A program made the translations under genes and the position numbers. Below the pieces are notes generated by a model. It saw only the letters and a program-made list of their open reading frames with translations. It was not told where the DNA came from and did not search any database. 64,000 nt of DNA from Labedella populi (lineage in GTDB: Bacteria; Actinomycetota; Actinomycetes; Actinomycetales; Microbacteriaceae). Shown one piece after another: positions 18,796 to 28,508 of the stretch. How positions within the stretch are numbered: the stretch's first letter is position 1; each line of letters opens with the position of its first letter. Location of the stretch: the NCBI RefSeq assembly GCF_004078655.1, contig NZ_RZNC01000008.1:44769-108768 (forward strand), read 5' to 3'.

Positions 18796-18931
18796 TTCGC
18801 CGTTACATCCCGTGTACACACACGAAAACTCCAGTCACCAGGGTTAGGGTTTTCGCAATCGACGGATGTAGTAACGTTACACATCCGCACCGGCGGGGCC
18901 GTCAGGCTTATTCGCAGAAGGGGAGGGTCCA
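18796..18931 (+). promoter_or_regulatory. clgR control region with bulged inverted repeat
   Basis: GGATGT (18864-18869), a single A, the palindrome GTAACGTTAC (18871-18880) and ACATCC (18881-18886) form a 23-bp dyad with one bulge, about 45 bp before the clgR ATG. A second short dyad CGTGTACACACACG lies at 18811-18824. The region is unusually AT-rich for the window. ClgR-type regulators often control their own gene, so these are operator candidates. Confidence 0.5.
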
Positions 18932-19240
18932 ATGGTTCTGGTTCGTCAGGAAATCGGGGACGTCTTGCGGGACTTCCGTCTGCAGAAGGGCCGGACGCTA
19001 CGCCAGGTCGCCAGCAAGGCGAGCGTCGCTCTCGGATACCTGAGCGAGGTCGAGCGCGGGCAGAAGGAAGCGTCGAGCGAGATCCTCGCGTCGGTCGCCG
19101 AGGCCCTCGACACTCCGATCTCGGTCATCATGCGCGAAGTGGGCGACCGCTTGGCCGTGCTCGAGGGGATCGACCCGATCCCCGACACCGTTCCGGACGA
19201 CTTCGTCGTCGAGCTCGACGCCGACCTCGTGGCAGGCTGA
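18932..19240 (+). CDS. clgR: ClgR/PopR-type XRE transcriptional regulator
   Basis: 102-aa cytosolic DNA-binding protein. The helix-turn-helix covers about residues 7-63: IGDVLRDFRLQKGRTLRQVA, then SVALGYLSEVERGQKEAS. The conserved tail with ILASVAEALDTPISVIMREV marks the ClgR family, which activates clp protease and stress genes in actinobacteria and is itself subject to Clp proteolysis. The C-terminal end (ADLVAG) is hydrophobic and could act as a degradation tag. A terminator hairpin follows at 19321. Confidence 0.92.
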   Translation: MVLVRQEIGDVLRDFRLQKGRTLRQVASKASVALGYLSEVERGQKEASSEILASVAEALDTPISVIMREVGDRLAVLEGIDPIPDTVPDDFVVELDADLVAG

Positions 19241-19320
19241 ACGCCGAGAGAGCATCCGGCCGGAGCGCAGGCCGCGGGGACTCCGGTCCACCGCGACCCC
19301 ACGGACATCACAGACGTCAC

Positions 19321-19349
19321 GACCCCGTCGAGCATCGCTCGACGGGGTC
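19321..19349 (+). terminator. Intrinsic terminator after clgR
   Basis: Perfect 13-bp stem GACCCCGTCGAGC/GCTCGACGGGGTC with a three-base loop, followed by a T/C-rich stretch. Confidence 0.8.
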
Positions 19350-19410
19350 TCGTCGTCGGTGGCCCCGGCCGCTGATGACCAGCAGTTACCGAACCACCGG
19401 AAGGGAACGC

Positions 19411-19635
19411 ATGAAGCGCAGCGAGTTCGAGATCGCGGTGGTCGACGAGTTCGGCGACGGGTACGGGCGGGTCCTCGTGAACGACCTCTCCCTCTCGGCG
19501 TTGGGTGGGCGTTCGGCGAGAGAGGCCCTCGACGCCGGGATGGAGGTCCGGAGGGTGTGGCTCGCTCTCTGCGACGAGACGGACGTCCCCGTGAGCAGGC
19601 GAGCCGGCGTCGGCCGACCGGAGCCGCGCACCTGA
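19411..19635 (+). CDS. DUF3046 family protein
   Basis: 74-aa protein of unknown function that is regularly found next to recA in actinobacteria. Family features are the N-terminal MKRSEFEIAVVDEFG, the central LSLSALGGRSAREALDAGMEVRRVWLALC and a short variable tail. The start at 19411 is chosen for the GGAAGGGA ribosome site 5-12 bases upstream; a longer frame to 19375 lacks one. It lies between clgR's terminator and the recA promoter. Confidence 0.85.
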   Translation: MKRSEFEIAVVDEFGDGYGRVLVNDLSLSALGGRSAREALDAGMEVRRVWLALCDETDVPVSRRAGVGRPEPRT

Positions 19636-19900
19636 TCACGGATCCATCTTCGACACGGGTGTGTCGAGGATCGAACATGTGTTCGGGTCCTGCTACCGTC
19701 GTACACACGGGTGAGAAGCGCCGGATCTCCACCGATGCTGCTGCACCGCCGGCCGATGTCGGGGGTGCGTTCTATCGTCGGAGACATCAACGCCTCACGC
19801 TCCAGCCTTGCCGTACCGGCAGCCTATAGGCGCACCACGTGAGTGCCATCGGCGAGAACGTCTCGACGAGAAGCGCTTCATTCGCAGAGAGAAGGATCCC
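19636..19900 (+). promoter_or_regulatory. recA promoter and leader
   Basis: The 265-bp gap holds the SOS box at 19672-19685, a small hairpin CGACAC/GTGTCG at 19651-19666, and a possible -10 TACCGT at 19694-19699. If that promoter is right the recA mRNA has a leader of about 200 bases. GAGAAGGA at 19888-19895 is the ribosome site. Confidence 0.5.
19672..19685 (+). promoter_or_regulatory. LexA (SOS) box of recA
   Basis: CGAACATGTGTTCG matches the Gram-positive/actinobacterial LexA consensus CGAAC-N4-GTTCG exactly. Located 215 bp upstream of the recA start, next to a possible -10. Confidence 0.9.
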
Positions 19901-20942
<1,042 letters not shown>

Positions 20943-20950
<8 letters not shown>

Positions 20951-21635
20951 TTCGTCCTCCGAGGCCCGCCTCGCCCCCGTCAGTTACCTGCCGGGGGCGG
21001 GGGCGGGGTCGGTCTCGTCCGAGCGGAACCGCAGCGCCGGGTCGGGATCGCGTTCGCCGAGCGACGACTCGGGTGCTGTGGTCTTGTCCCTCGCGTTCTC
21101 CGGATCCGGAGCCGAGTCGGACGACGGCAACGCCCCGGAGGTGGTCGAGCAGGCCGTCGTCGAGCAGCGGGTCCTGCGCGCGCTGTCGCGAAAAGCGTTG
21201 AGCGAATCGGAAGTGCGGGCACTCATCACGGAGAACGGGCTCGAGGGGGAGGAGGCGGAGACCCTCGTCGCGCGCCTCATCGATCTGCGGTACGTGGACG
21301 ACCGCGTCCTCGCCGAGGAGCTCCGGCGACGGCTCTCCGAGGTCAAGGGGCAGAGCAAGGCTGCAGTAGCTAGGGCGCTCTCCGCTCGTGGCCTCGAGTC
21401 GGACATCGTCGCCGAGACCGTCGCAGAGATCGACGCCGACGACGAGCGTGCGGCCGCAAGAAATCTCGCGGAGAAGCGCGCGCGTCAACTCGGTTCACTC
21501 GATGCTCAGACCGTCGAGCGTCGCTTGTCCGGCTTCCTCGCACGTCGTGGCTACCCGGGTGGTCTCGTCCGTGAGGTCGTGTCCGAAGTCGTGCGGAAGC
21601 GCTCGGCGCCCTCGGGTGGTCCGCGCTTCCGGTGA
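20943..21635 (+). CDS. recX: Regulatory protein RecX
   Basis: 230-aa modulator that binds RecA and limits filament activity. The three-helix RecX repeats are visible from about residue 70 onward: [58 protein letters not shown] segment and [19 protein letters not shown]. The first ~65 residues are a Ser/Gly/Pro-rich extension without similarity. GTG 20943 overlaps the recA end by 8 bp, indicating coupling. A later start inside the extension cannot be excluded. Confidence 0.9.
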
Positions 21636-21691
21636 ACGGGGGAGTCCTCGCGCGCGTGGCGGTGACGCGGAGGCCGACCCGTGTCGCGTCG

Positions 21692-21697
21692 TAGACT
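21692..21697 (+). promoter_or_regulatory. Probable -10 box of miaB
   Basis: TAGACT, nine bases before the miaB ATG. Confidence 0.5.
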
Positions 21698-21706
21698 GAC
21701 CGCATC

Positions 21707-23350
21707 ATGAGCACGATCGACTCGAACCTCCACACCGCAGACGCTGCGCTTCTCGGCGCCGTTCCGGCCCTCAGCACTGGAGCGGAAGATAGCTCTGCTC
21801 CGTCCGCCGTCCGCACCTACGAGGTCCGGACGTACGGGTGTCAGATGAACGTGCACGACTCGGAGCGGTTGAGCGGCTCGCTCGAAGCCGCGGGGTACAC
21901 GCGGGCGGACGGTGTGGAGCCGGACGTCGTGGTCATCAACACGTGCGCGGTCCGCGAGAACGCCGACAACAAGCTCTACGGGAACCTGGGACAACTCGCG
22001 AGCATCAAGCGCCGTCACGACGGGATGCAGATCGCCGTCGGCGGGTGCCTCGCGCAGAAGGACAAGAACGTCATCCTGGAGAAGGCTCCCTGGGTCGATG
22101 TCGTCTTCGGCACCCACAACATGGGCTCTCTTCCGACGCTCCTCGAGCGGGCGCGCCACAACGGTGAGGCCCAACTCGAGATCCTCGAGTCGCTCGAGAC
22201 CTTCCCGTCCACCCTCCCCACCCGGCGCGAGTCGGTGTCGAGCGGATGGGTGTCGATTTCGGTGGGGTGCAACAACACCTGCACGTTCTGCATCGTCCCG
22301 GCTCTGCGCGGCAAGGAGAAGGACCGTCGCCCGGGCGACATCCTCGCCGAGGTTCAGGCGCTTGTGGACGACGGCGCCGTCGAGGTCACCCTGCTCGGGC
22401 AGAACGTCAACTCGTACGGTGTGGACTTCGGCGACCGGCTCGCCTTCGGAAAGCTCCTGCGGGCCGTGGGGACCATCGACGGACTCGAGCGCATCCGGTT
22501 CACGAGTCCCCACCCCGCGGCCTTCACCGACGACGTCATCGACGCGATGGCCGAGACACCCGCCGTCATGCCGCAGCTGCACATGCCGCTCCAGTCCGGG
22601 TCGGACCGTATCCTCCGCGCGATGCGCCGGTCGTACCGGAGCGAGCGCTTCCTCGGCATCCTCGAGCGCGTACGGGAACGCATCCCGCACGCCGCAATCT
22701 CCACCGACATCATCGTGGGCTTCCCCGGCGAGACCGAAGCGGACTTCGCCGAGACTCTCCGTGTCGTCGCTGAGGCGCGCTTCGCCTCAGCCTTCACCTT
22801 CCAGTACTCGATCCGCCCCGGGACGCCGGCCGCCACGATGGACGACCAGATCCCGAAGGCCGTCGTCCAGGAGCGCTACGAGCGTCTGACGGCGCTGCAG
22901 GATCGCATCAGCCTCGAGGAGAACCAGGGGCAGATAGGCCGTGACGTCGAGGTGCTCGTCTCCGAGAGCGACGGGAAGAAGGACGCCGAGACGGCTCGCG
23001 TATCGGGTCGGGCCGAGGACTCGCGACTCGTCCACGTCGCTCTGCATGACGGGATGGAGCGCCCACGGCCCGGTGACGTGATCCGGGCGCGCGTGACGTA
23101 CGCCGCCCCCTGGCATCTCCTGGCAGAAGCCCACGGCGGCGTGTCCGTCCGTCGAACCCGGTCCGGGGACGCGTGGGATCGTGCGCAGGCCGAGTCGTGC
23201 GGCATCCCGACTGCGCCGAGCGGCGGGGGGAGCGGTCCTCGACCCGTTTCACTCGGTCTTCCCTCCCTGCGGGTCGGCAGACCGGAGCCGACCACGTCGT
23301 CGACCATCGGGACACTCCCGATCTACCACCCCGACGACGACCAGCGGTGA
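21707..23350 (+). CDS. miaB: tRNA-2-methylthio-N6-dimethylallyladenosine synthase MiaB
   Basis: 547-aa radical-SAM methylthiotransferase that adds the 2-methylthio group to i6A37 of tRNAs. The auxiliary-cluster cysteines are Cys45, Cys80 and Cys114; the radical-SAM cluster is C188-x3-C192-x2-C195 ([10 protein letters not shown]). A TRAM-like domain follows near [13 protein letters not shown]. The last ~70 residues form a poorly conserved Pro/Ser/Arg-rich tail. Stop overlaps the miaA GTG, so both steps of ms2i6A synthesis are coupled. Confidence 0.96.
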   Translation: MSTIDSNLHTADAALLGAVPALSTGAEDSSAPSAVRTYEVRTYGCQMNVHDSERLSGSLEAAGYTRADGVEPDVVVINTCAVRENADNKLYGNLGQLASIKRRHDGMQIAVGGCLAQKDKNVILEKAPWVDVVFGTHNMGSLPTLLERARHNGEAQLEILESLETFPSTLPTRRESVSSGWVSISVGCNNTCTFCIVPALRGKEKDRRPGDILAEVQALVDDGAVEVTLLGQNVNSYGVDFGDRLAFGKLLRAVGTIDGLERIRFTSPHPAAFTDDVIDAMAETPAVMPQLHMPLQSGSDRILRAMRRSYRSERFLGILERVRERIPHAAISTDIIVGFPGETEADFAETLRVVAEARFASAFTFQYSIRPGTPAATMDDQIPKAVVQERYERLTALQDRISLEENQGQIGRDVEVLVSESDGKKDAETARVSGRAEDSRLVHVALHDGMERPRPGDVIRARVTYAAPWHLLAEAHGGVSVRRTRSGDAWDRAQAESCGIPTAPSGGGSGPRPVSLGLPSLRVGRPEPTTSSTIGTLPIYHPDDDQR

Positions 23351-24300
23351 ACGGGCTCCGTCCGGCTCGGGTCGTCGCGATCGGAGGCTCGACCGGGACC
23401 GGCAAGAGCGACCTCTCCCTGGCGCTCGCGGCACGGCTGATCGCTGAGGGAGTGCCCGCGGAGATCATCAACGCGGACGCGATGCAGCTCTATCGTGGGA
23501 TGGACATCGGCACCGCGAAGGTCCCCCAGCACGATCGGCTCGGCGTACCGCACCACCTCTTCGACGTTCTCGATGTCACCGAGGAAGCGTCCGTGGCGCG
23601 CTATCAGATCGAGGCTCGACGCATCGTCCAGGAGATCGCGGGCCGCGGCGCGGTTCCGATCCTGGTGGGCGGATCCGGGCTGTATCTCTCGAGCGTCCTC
23701 TTCGACTTCTCCTTCCCCGGGACCGACCCGGAGGTGCGCGATCGTCTCGAGCGCGAACTGGAGGAGACCGGTCCGGGCTCACTGTATGCCCGCCTCGCCG
23801 GCGTCGACCCCGAAGCCGCCCGGCGGATCGGGTCGAGCAACGGCCGTCGCCTCGTGCGTGCCCTCGAGATCGCGGAACTCACGGGGGACCCGGCGACCGG
23901 ACTGCTTCCAGACCAATCAGCGCGACCCGAATCGAGCATTCTCGTCCTGTCGTCGCCTCGCGAGGACCTTGTGAAGCGGCTCGATGAGCGGGTCGAACGG
24001 ATGTGGCGCGGCGGGTTGCTCGCCGAGGTGGCTCGGCTCGACGCGGTCGGGCTTCGTCGTGGGGTGACCGCCTCTCGGGCGATCGGATACGCCCAGGCGC
24101 TCCAACAGCTCGACGGGACAGCGACCCAGGAGGGGGCGATCGCGGAGACGCAACGGTTGACGCGCCGATACGCTCGTCGTCAGGTCTCGTGGTTCCGGCG
24201 CTACGAGGGAGCCCACGTCCTTGAGGCGGACGACGTCCGCGTCGTCGACGAGGCGTTCGCGGCGATCCGTCCGGTCGTCGGCCTCTCCGCCCGCCCGTAG
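23347..24300 (+). CDS. miaA: tRNA dimethylallyltransferase
   Basis: 317-aa enzyme that prenylates A37 of UNN-reading tRNAs, supplying the substrate for MiaB. The P-loop is [46 protein letters not shown] and [11 protein letters not shown] are family signatures. GTG 23347 overlaps the miaB stop and gives a normal N-terminus; the frame is open further upstream inside miaB without similarity. Confidence 0.95.
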   Translation: MNGLRPARVVAIGGSTGTGKSDLSLALAARLIAEGVPAEIINADAMQLYRGMDIGTAKVPQHDRLGVPHHLFDVLDVTEEASVARYQIEARRIVQEIAGRGAVPILVGGSGLYLSSVLFDFSFPGTDPEVRDRLERELEETGPGSLYARLAGVDPEAARRIGSSNGRRLVRALEIAELTGDPATGLLPDQSARPESSILVLSSPREDLVKRLDERVERMWRGGLLAEVARLDAVGLRRGVTASRAIGYAQALQQLDGTATQEGAIAETQRLTRRYARRQVSWFRRYEGAHVLEADDVRVVDEAFAAIRPVVGLSARP

Positions 24301-24303
24301 GAT
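24298..24303 (+). promoter_or_regulatory. Probable -10 box of dapF
   Basis: TAGGAT overlaps the miaA stop and ends seven bases before the dapF ATG. Confidence 0.45.
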
Positions 24304-24310
24304 TGGGGCC

Positions 24311-25192
24311 ATGCCGACGACGATCGAGTTCACAAAGGGTCATGGAACCGGTAACGACTTCGTCCTGTACGCCGATCCGAACGGTGACGCGACTCTGACT
24401 CCCGCTCAGATCGCAGCCATCTGCGACCGCCACTTCGGGGTCGGGGCCGATGGCGTGATCCGCGCCATCCGTTCCCAGAACCTTCCCGAGGGGCGTGCCT
24501 TGCTCGCCGAGGCTCCCGAGGCGGAGTGGTTCATGGACTACAGCAATGCGGACGGGTCCGTCGCGGAGATGTGTGGAAACGGAATTCGGGTCTTCACGCG
24601 CTTCCTCGTCGACAACGGCTTCGCCACGCTCGAGACGGGCGACACACTCGCAATCGGTACGCGCGCGGGCGTGAAAGACGTGCAGCGCGGCGTGGACGGC
24701 TTCCAGGTCGACCTCGGGCGGTGGCGACTCGACCGGACCGACCCGCTGGTCCGCGTGAAGGACGTGGACGTTCCGCGACCGGGCCTCGGTATCGACGTGG
24801 GCAATCCCCACGTCGTCGTCGCCCTCGCCGACGAGGACGAACTCATCGGAGCGGACCTCGGCTACGCGCCCCAACTCGACCCGGTTCCCGTTGAGGGCGC
24901 CAACGTCGAACTCGTCGTCGCCCACGACCCGCTCGTCCGTGAGGGCGTCGGACGCATCCGGATGCGCGTGCACGAACGAGGATCGGGAGAGACGCTCTCC
25001 TGTGGCACGGGCGTCGCTGCTGCCGCTCTCGCAATCCGGCACTGGGCGGGCCGGGGAGCGCCGGATCAGTGGCGCGTCGACGTACCGGGCGGGCGCCTCG
25101 GCGTCCGGATGTTCGCGGCCGAGGACGGCGAGCACGTGGCTCTGTCGGGTCCGGCAGAGCTCGTCTACACGGGGACGCTCGACCTCGCGTGA
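24311..25192 (+). CDS. dapF: Diaminopimelate epimerase
   Basis: 293-aa cofactor-free racemase converting LL- to meso-diaminopimelate for lysine and peptidoglycan. The two catalytic cysteines are Cys88 ([13 protein letters not shown]) and Cys231 ([13 protein letters not shown]). The N-terminus [11 protein letters not shown] is diagnostic and fixes the start at ATG 24311. It is convergent with the methyltransferase gene 21 bp downstream. Confidence 0.96.
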   Translation: MPTTIEFTKGHGTGNDFVLYADPNGDATLTPAQIAAICDRHFGVGADGVIRAIRSQNLPEGRALLAEAPEAEWFMDYSNADGSVAEMCGNGIRVFTRFLVDNGFATLETGDTLAIGTRAGVKDVQRGVDGFQVDLGRWRLDRTDPLVRVKDVDVPRPGLGIDVGNPHVVVALADEDELIGADLGYAPQLDPVPVEGANVELVVAHDPLVREGVGRIRMRVHERGSGETLSCGTGVAAAALAIRHWAGRGAPDQWRVDVPGGRLGVRMFAAEDGEHVALSGPAELVYTGTLDLA

Positions 25193-25213
25193 CGTTGAGG
25201 GACGAGCCGATGA

Positions 25214-25840
25214 TCAGTCTGCGGCCGGCTCCGCTCGACGGCGAACCTTCAGGACGCGGTACCCCTTGCCCGTGGAGGCGCGCGTCACGTTGAACTCCTC
25301 GGGGAGAGTCGTGTCGAGCCACCGATGCAGGCTGTCCGACCCGAGGTTGCGCTGCACGACGAGATAGCCGTCCGAGCCGGGCCGCAAGCGAGGCACCCAG
25401 CGTTCGAGGATCGAGTGCAATTCGCGCTTCCCGACGCGGATCGGTGGATTCGACCAGATTGTGCGGAACGCCACGTCCTCGGGAACGTCGTCCGGCAGGA
25501 CGGCACGCACGTTGTCGAGGCCGAGGCTCTCCGCGTTGCGCCGGACGAGCTCGAGGGCCCGCTCGTTGACGTCGACGGCCCACACCGTCGCACGCGGAGC
25601 CTCGAGTGCGAGGGTGAGCGCGATCGGACCCCACCCGCATCCCAGGTCGAGGAAGTCCCCACCGGGAGGAGGCGGTGGGACGGAGGAGAGGAGAACGGTC
25701 GTACCGACGTCGATGCGATCAGGGCTGAAGATCCCATTGCCTGTGTGGAGGCGGCGCGTCGATCCGGCGAGGGTCACGGTGAGCGGGCGCAAGCCCATCT
25801 CACTATCCGGCGAGGGGGTGAAATAGTGGTCGCCAGGCAT
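25214..25840 (-). CDS. RsmC-like class I methyltransferase
   Basis: 208-aa SAM-dependent methyltransferase of the MTS/RsmC group, probably modifying guanine in small-subunit rRNA. Markers are the N-terminal DHYFTPSP, IFSPDRIDVGTTVLL, the SAM motif FLDLGCGWGPIALTLA and the catalytic WSNPPIRVGK. The N-terminal pseudo-methyltransferase domain of E. coli RsmC is missing. TACCGT on the minus strand (25847-25852) precedes the ATG by six bases. Exact target base not provable from sequence. Confidence 0.88.
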   Translation of the reverse strand: MPGDHYFTPSPDSEMGLRPLTVTLAGSTRRLHTGNGIFSPDRIDVGTTVLLSSVPPPPPGGDFLDLGCGWGPIALTLALEAPRATVWAVDVNERALELVRRNAESLGLDNVRAVLPDDVPEDVAFRTIWSNPPIRVGKRELHSILERWVPRLRPGSDGYLVVQRNLGSDSLHRWLDTTLPEEFNVTRASTGKGYRVLKVRRRAEPAAD

Positions 25841-25846
25841 AGACGT

Positions 25847-25852
25847 ACGGTA
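25847..25852 (-). promoter_or_regulatory. Probable -10 box of the RsmC-like gene
   Basis: Reads TACCGT on the minus strand, six bases before ATG 25840; leaderless spacing. It is close to the hflX -10 on the other strand. Confidence 0.45.
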
Positions 25853-25868
25853 CAGGAGAGCCAGAGAG

Positions 25869-25874
25869 TAGGGT
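25869..25874 (+). promoter_or_regulatory. Probable -10 box of hflX
   Basis: TAGGGT, seven bases before the hflX ATG. Confidence 0.45.
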
Positions 25875-25881
25875 TAACCGG

Positions 25882-27438
25882 ATGAATGAGACCCCCGTGG
25901 ACGGCCAGGAGAACGACGACGCGGTCGAGCGAGTGCTGGCGAACGCGGGGCGTCCGTCGGCCGGATACTCCCTATTCGGTTCCGGCCGTGCGCAGGCCCT
26001 TCAAACGGATGCGAGCGCCGACTTCGACAGCGCTGACGGCGACCAGTTCGACCGGGAGGACCGCCAGGCGCTCCGCCGGGTCGGTGGCCTGTCGACGGAG
26101 CTTGAGGACGTCACCGAGGTCGAATACCGCCAGTTGCGGCTCGAGAACGTCGTACTCATCGGCGTGTACTCGCAAGGTTCGCTGCAGGACGCCGAGAATT
26201 CGCTGCGGGAGCTCGCCGCGCTGGCCGAGACCGCGGGAGCCGTCGTACTCGACGGTGTGCTCCAACGGCGCCCGCACCCGGACCCGAGTACGTACTTCGG
26301 CAAGGGCAAAGCCGAGGAACTGCGTGCCATCGTGTCGTCCCTCGGCGCCGACACCGTCATCGCCGACACGGAGCTCGCCCCGAGCCAGCGGCGTGCGCTG
26401 GAGGACGTCGTCAAGGTGAAGGTCATCGACCGCACCGCCGTCATCCTCGACATCTTCAGCCAGCACGCCAAGAGCCGCGAGGGCAAGGCGCAGGTCGAAC
26501 TCGCCCAGCTCGAGTACCTGCTCCCGCGGTTGCGCGGCTGGGGCGAGTCGATGTCCCGACAGGCCGGTGGCCAGGTCGGTGGGGCGGGCGCCGGAATGGG
26601 CTCGCGCGGTCCCGGTGAGACGAAGATCGAGCTCGACCGACGCCGGATCAACACCCGGATGGCCAAGCTTCGCGCTCAGCTCAAGGGCTTCGCGCCCGCT
26701 CGTGAGGCGAAGCGGGCGAACCGCAAGCGCAACGAGGTGCCGAGCGTGGCGATCGCCGGCTACACCAACGCCGGGAAGTCGAGCCTGCTCAATCGCATCA
26801 CGCGGGCCGGCGTCCTGGTGGAGAACGCCCTCTTCGCGACGCTCGACGCCACGGTCCGCCGCACGCAGACGGAGGACGGCCGCACCTACACACTCGCCGA
26901 CACCGTCGGGTTCGTGCGCAACCTGCCGCACCAACTCGTCGAGGCCTTCCGGTCCACCCTCGAGGAAGTCGCCGACTCCGACGTCATCGTGCACGTCGTC
27001 GACGCGTCCCACCCGGATCCCGCATCCCAGATCGCGACGGTGCGTGATGTCATCGGGGACGTCGGGGGACGGGACATCACCGAGATCGTCGTCTTCAACA
27101 AGAGCGACATCGTCTCGGAGGACGACAGGCTCATCCTCCGCGGACTCGAGCCGACAGCGATCTTCGCGTCGGCGCGTACGGGTGAGGGCATCCCCGAGAT
27201 CCTCGACCGCATCGCCGAGGCACTCCCGCGGCCGAGTGTGGTCATCGAGGCCCTCGTGCCGTACGACCGGGGTGAGCTCATCTCCATGCTCCATCGGCGC
27301 GCTCAGGTGACCTCGATCGACTACGTCGAGGAGGGCACGCGAGTCGAGGCCCTCGTGAGCGAGGAGATCGCGGCCCAATTGGGAGAGTTCGTGACCGCGC
27401 GTCGCCCGAACACGACGGACGAGGTCGCGGAGGTCTGA
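25882..27438 (+). CDS. hflX: GTPase HflX
   Basis: 518-aa ribosome-associated GTPase that splits or rescues stalled ribosomes under stress. The HflX N-terminal domain contains DPSTYFGKGKAEEL, and the linker has the family mark GSRGPGETKIELDRR. The G domain has G1 GYTNAGKS, G3 DTVGFVRNLPHQLV, G4 NKSD and G5 SARTGEG. The first ~75 residues are a variable extension typical of actinobacteria. Convergent with lexA. Confidence 0.96.
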   Translation: MNETPVDGQENDDAVERVLANAGRPSAGYSLFGSGRAQALQTDASADFDSADGDQFDREDRQALRRVGGLSTELEDVTEVEYRQLRLENVVLIGVYSQGSLQDAENSLRELAALAETAGAVVLDGVLQRRPHPDPSTYFGKGKAEELRAIVSSLGADTVIADTELAPSQRRALEDVVKVKVIDRTAVILDIFSQHAKSREGKAQVELAQLEYLLPRLRGWGESMSRQAGGQVGGAGAGMGSRGPGETKIELDRRRINTRMAKLRAQLKGFAPAREAKRANRKRNEVPSVAIAGYTNAGKSSLLNRITRAGVLVENALFATLDATVRRTQTEDGRTYTLADTVGFVRNLPHQLVEAFRSTLEEVADSDVIVHVVDASHPDPASQIATVRDVIGDVGGRDITEIVVFNKSDIVSEDDRLILRGLEPTAIFASARTGEGIPEILDRIAEALPRPSVVIEALVPYDRGELISMLHRRAQVTSIDYVEEGTRVEALVSEEIAAQLGEFVTARRPNTTDEVAEV

Positions 27439-27440
27439 GC

Positions 27441-27474
27441 CTCCGCTCGACCGCGAGGGTCAGACGGAGCGGAG
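27441..27474. terminator. Possible bidirectional terminator between hflX and lexA
   Basis: CTCCGCTC (27441-27448) pairs with GAGCGGAG (27467-27474) over an 18-base loop; the right arm lies in the last lexA codons. Weak because of the long loop. Confidence 0.4.
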
Positions 27475-28188
27475 AACCGCGACGACCTTTCCCAGCACTT
27501 CGGCCTGATCGCCGAGGATCGGCTCGAAATTCGAGTTGCGGGGGAGGAGCCAGGTGTGGCCGTCGCGCTGGCGGAACACCTTGACCGTCGCCTCTCCGTC
27601 GAGCATCGCCGCGACGATGTCGCCGTTGTCGGCGGTGCGCTGCGCGCGGATGACGACCCAGTCGCCGTCGCAGATCGCGGCGTCGATCATCGAGTCGCCG
27701 GAGACATTGAGCATGAAGAGCTCGCCCTTGCCCACGAGCTGCCGGGGGAGAGGGAAGACCTCCTCGACGTGCTGCTCCGCCGTGATCGGGACGCCGGCGG
27801 CGATCCGACCGACGAGGGGCACCATCGCCGCGTCGCCGACGGGCGTCGAGTTCTCGTAGTCGAGCGACTCGGAGGCCGCTGACGGCAGCTCGATGAGGAT
27901 CTCGAGCGCGCGGGGCCGGTTCGGATCGCGGCGCAGGTAGCCGGAGAGCTCGAGCTGGTTGAGTTGGTGGGTGACGCTCGAGAGGGACGCGAGCCCGACG
28001 GCGTCGCCGATCTCCCTCATGCTCGGCGGGTAGCCTCGCTGGCTGACCGAGCGCTGGATCACGTCGAGGATCGAGAGTTGCTTGTCGCTGAGGCTCTTGC
28101 GGCGTCGTGTGCCCTTGCCGGTTGCGCCGTCCGCGACCGAGGCCTCTGTCTTGCGGCCACCCCTCGTGCCGCTCGTCTCGTCGCTCAT
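27460..28188 (-). CDS. lexA: SOS repressor LexA
   Basis: 242-aa repressor of the SOS regulon. The winged helix-turn-helix occupies about residues 30-95 ([29 protein letters not shown]). The self-cleavage site is Ala131-Gly132 in GRIAAGVPI; the catalytic pair is Ser166 (SGDSM) and Lys203 (EATVKVFRQ). Start ATG 28188 is preferred over an in-frame upstream ATG at 28290, which would include the SOS box. The N-terminal ~30 residues are a basic, actinobacterial extension. Autoregulated through the box at 28284-28297. Confidence 0.95.
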   Translation of the reverse strand: MSDETSGTRGGRKTEASVADGATGKGTRRRKSLSDKQLSILDVIQRSVSQRGYPPSMREIGDAVGLASLSSVTHQLNQLELSGYLRRDPNRPRALEILIELPSAASESLDYENSTPVGDAAMVPLVGRIAAGVPITAEQHVEEVFPLPRQLVGKGELFMLNVSGDSMIDAAICDGDWVVIRAQRTADNGDIVAAMLDGEATVKVFRQRDGHTWLLPRNSNFEPILGDQAEVLGKVVAVLRSV

Positions 28189-28283
28189 CCTGCCCGCCGT
28201 TTCCGCCCCGACGACTCGATGTCGGTGGCTCGTGATCTGCTGTCTTCCGACATCGAAACTGTATCCACGGTTCGCCCGGCAGA

Positions 28284-28297
28284 CAAACATCTGTTCG
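28284..28297 (-). promoter_or_regulatory. LexA (SOS) box of lexA
   Basis: On the minus strand CGAACAGATGTTTG, fitting the Gram-positive consensus CGAACRNRYGTTYG. It lies about 95 bp upstream of the lexA ATG. Confidence 0.8.
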
Positions 28298-28340
28298 AGT
28301 GTGTCGCGGAATCGGTGCCGGAATCATCCGAACACGCGCC

Positions 28341-28369
28341 TTGCGTGTTCGAACGTTCGAAGATATATT
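28341..28369 (+). promoter_or_regulatory. Promoter candidate of the LysM gene
   Basis: TTGCGT and TATATT with a 17-bp spacer, one of the best sigma70-type matches in the window. LexA-like half sites CGAAC/GTTCG overlap the -35 and the spacer, though not with the canonical four-base gap. Confidence 0.65.
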
Positions 28370-28380
28370 CGGAACAGAGA

Positions 28381-28418
28381 TTCGCTTCGAGACCTCCCGG
28401 CCGAGGGCTCGAAGCGAA
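28381..28418 (+). other. Leader hairpin upstream of the LysM gene
   Basis: TTCGCTTCGAG pairs perfectly with CTCGAAGCGAA (11 bp); inside, CCTC pairs with GAGG after one mismatch. It starts about 12 bases after the -10, so it would form the 5' end of the LysM mRNA. Confidence 0.65.
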
Positions 28419-28508
28419 CTCGCTTCCTTCCGGAGCAGTACCTCACCACACACGTCAGCCGACGAGTGGCCAGACCGGTGAGGTGCTTCACATCACGAGG
28501 AGAGCAAC

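Larger units (their letters stand above)
28189..28508. promoter_or_regulatory. lexA / LysM-gene divergent control region
   Basis: The 320-bp gap has no gene. It contains the lexA SOS box (28284-28297), a 9-bp-arm dyad CGAACACGC/GCGTGTTCG (28329-28351), the palindrome TTCGAACGTTCGAA (28348-28361), a rightward promoter candidate TTGCGT (28341-28346)-17 bp-TATATT (28364-28369), and a long hairpin at 28381-28418 in the leader of the LysM gene. Confidence 0.7.

Noticed and set aside
28189..28290. LexA starting at ATG 28290
   Set aside because: That start would put the SOS box inside the coding region and add a non-conserved N-terminus; ATG 28188 is better.
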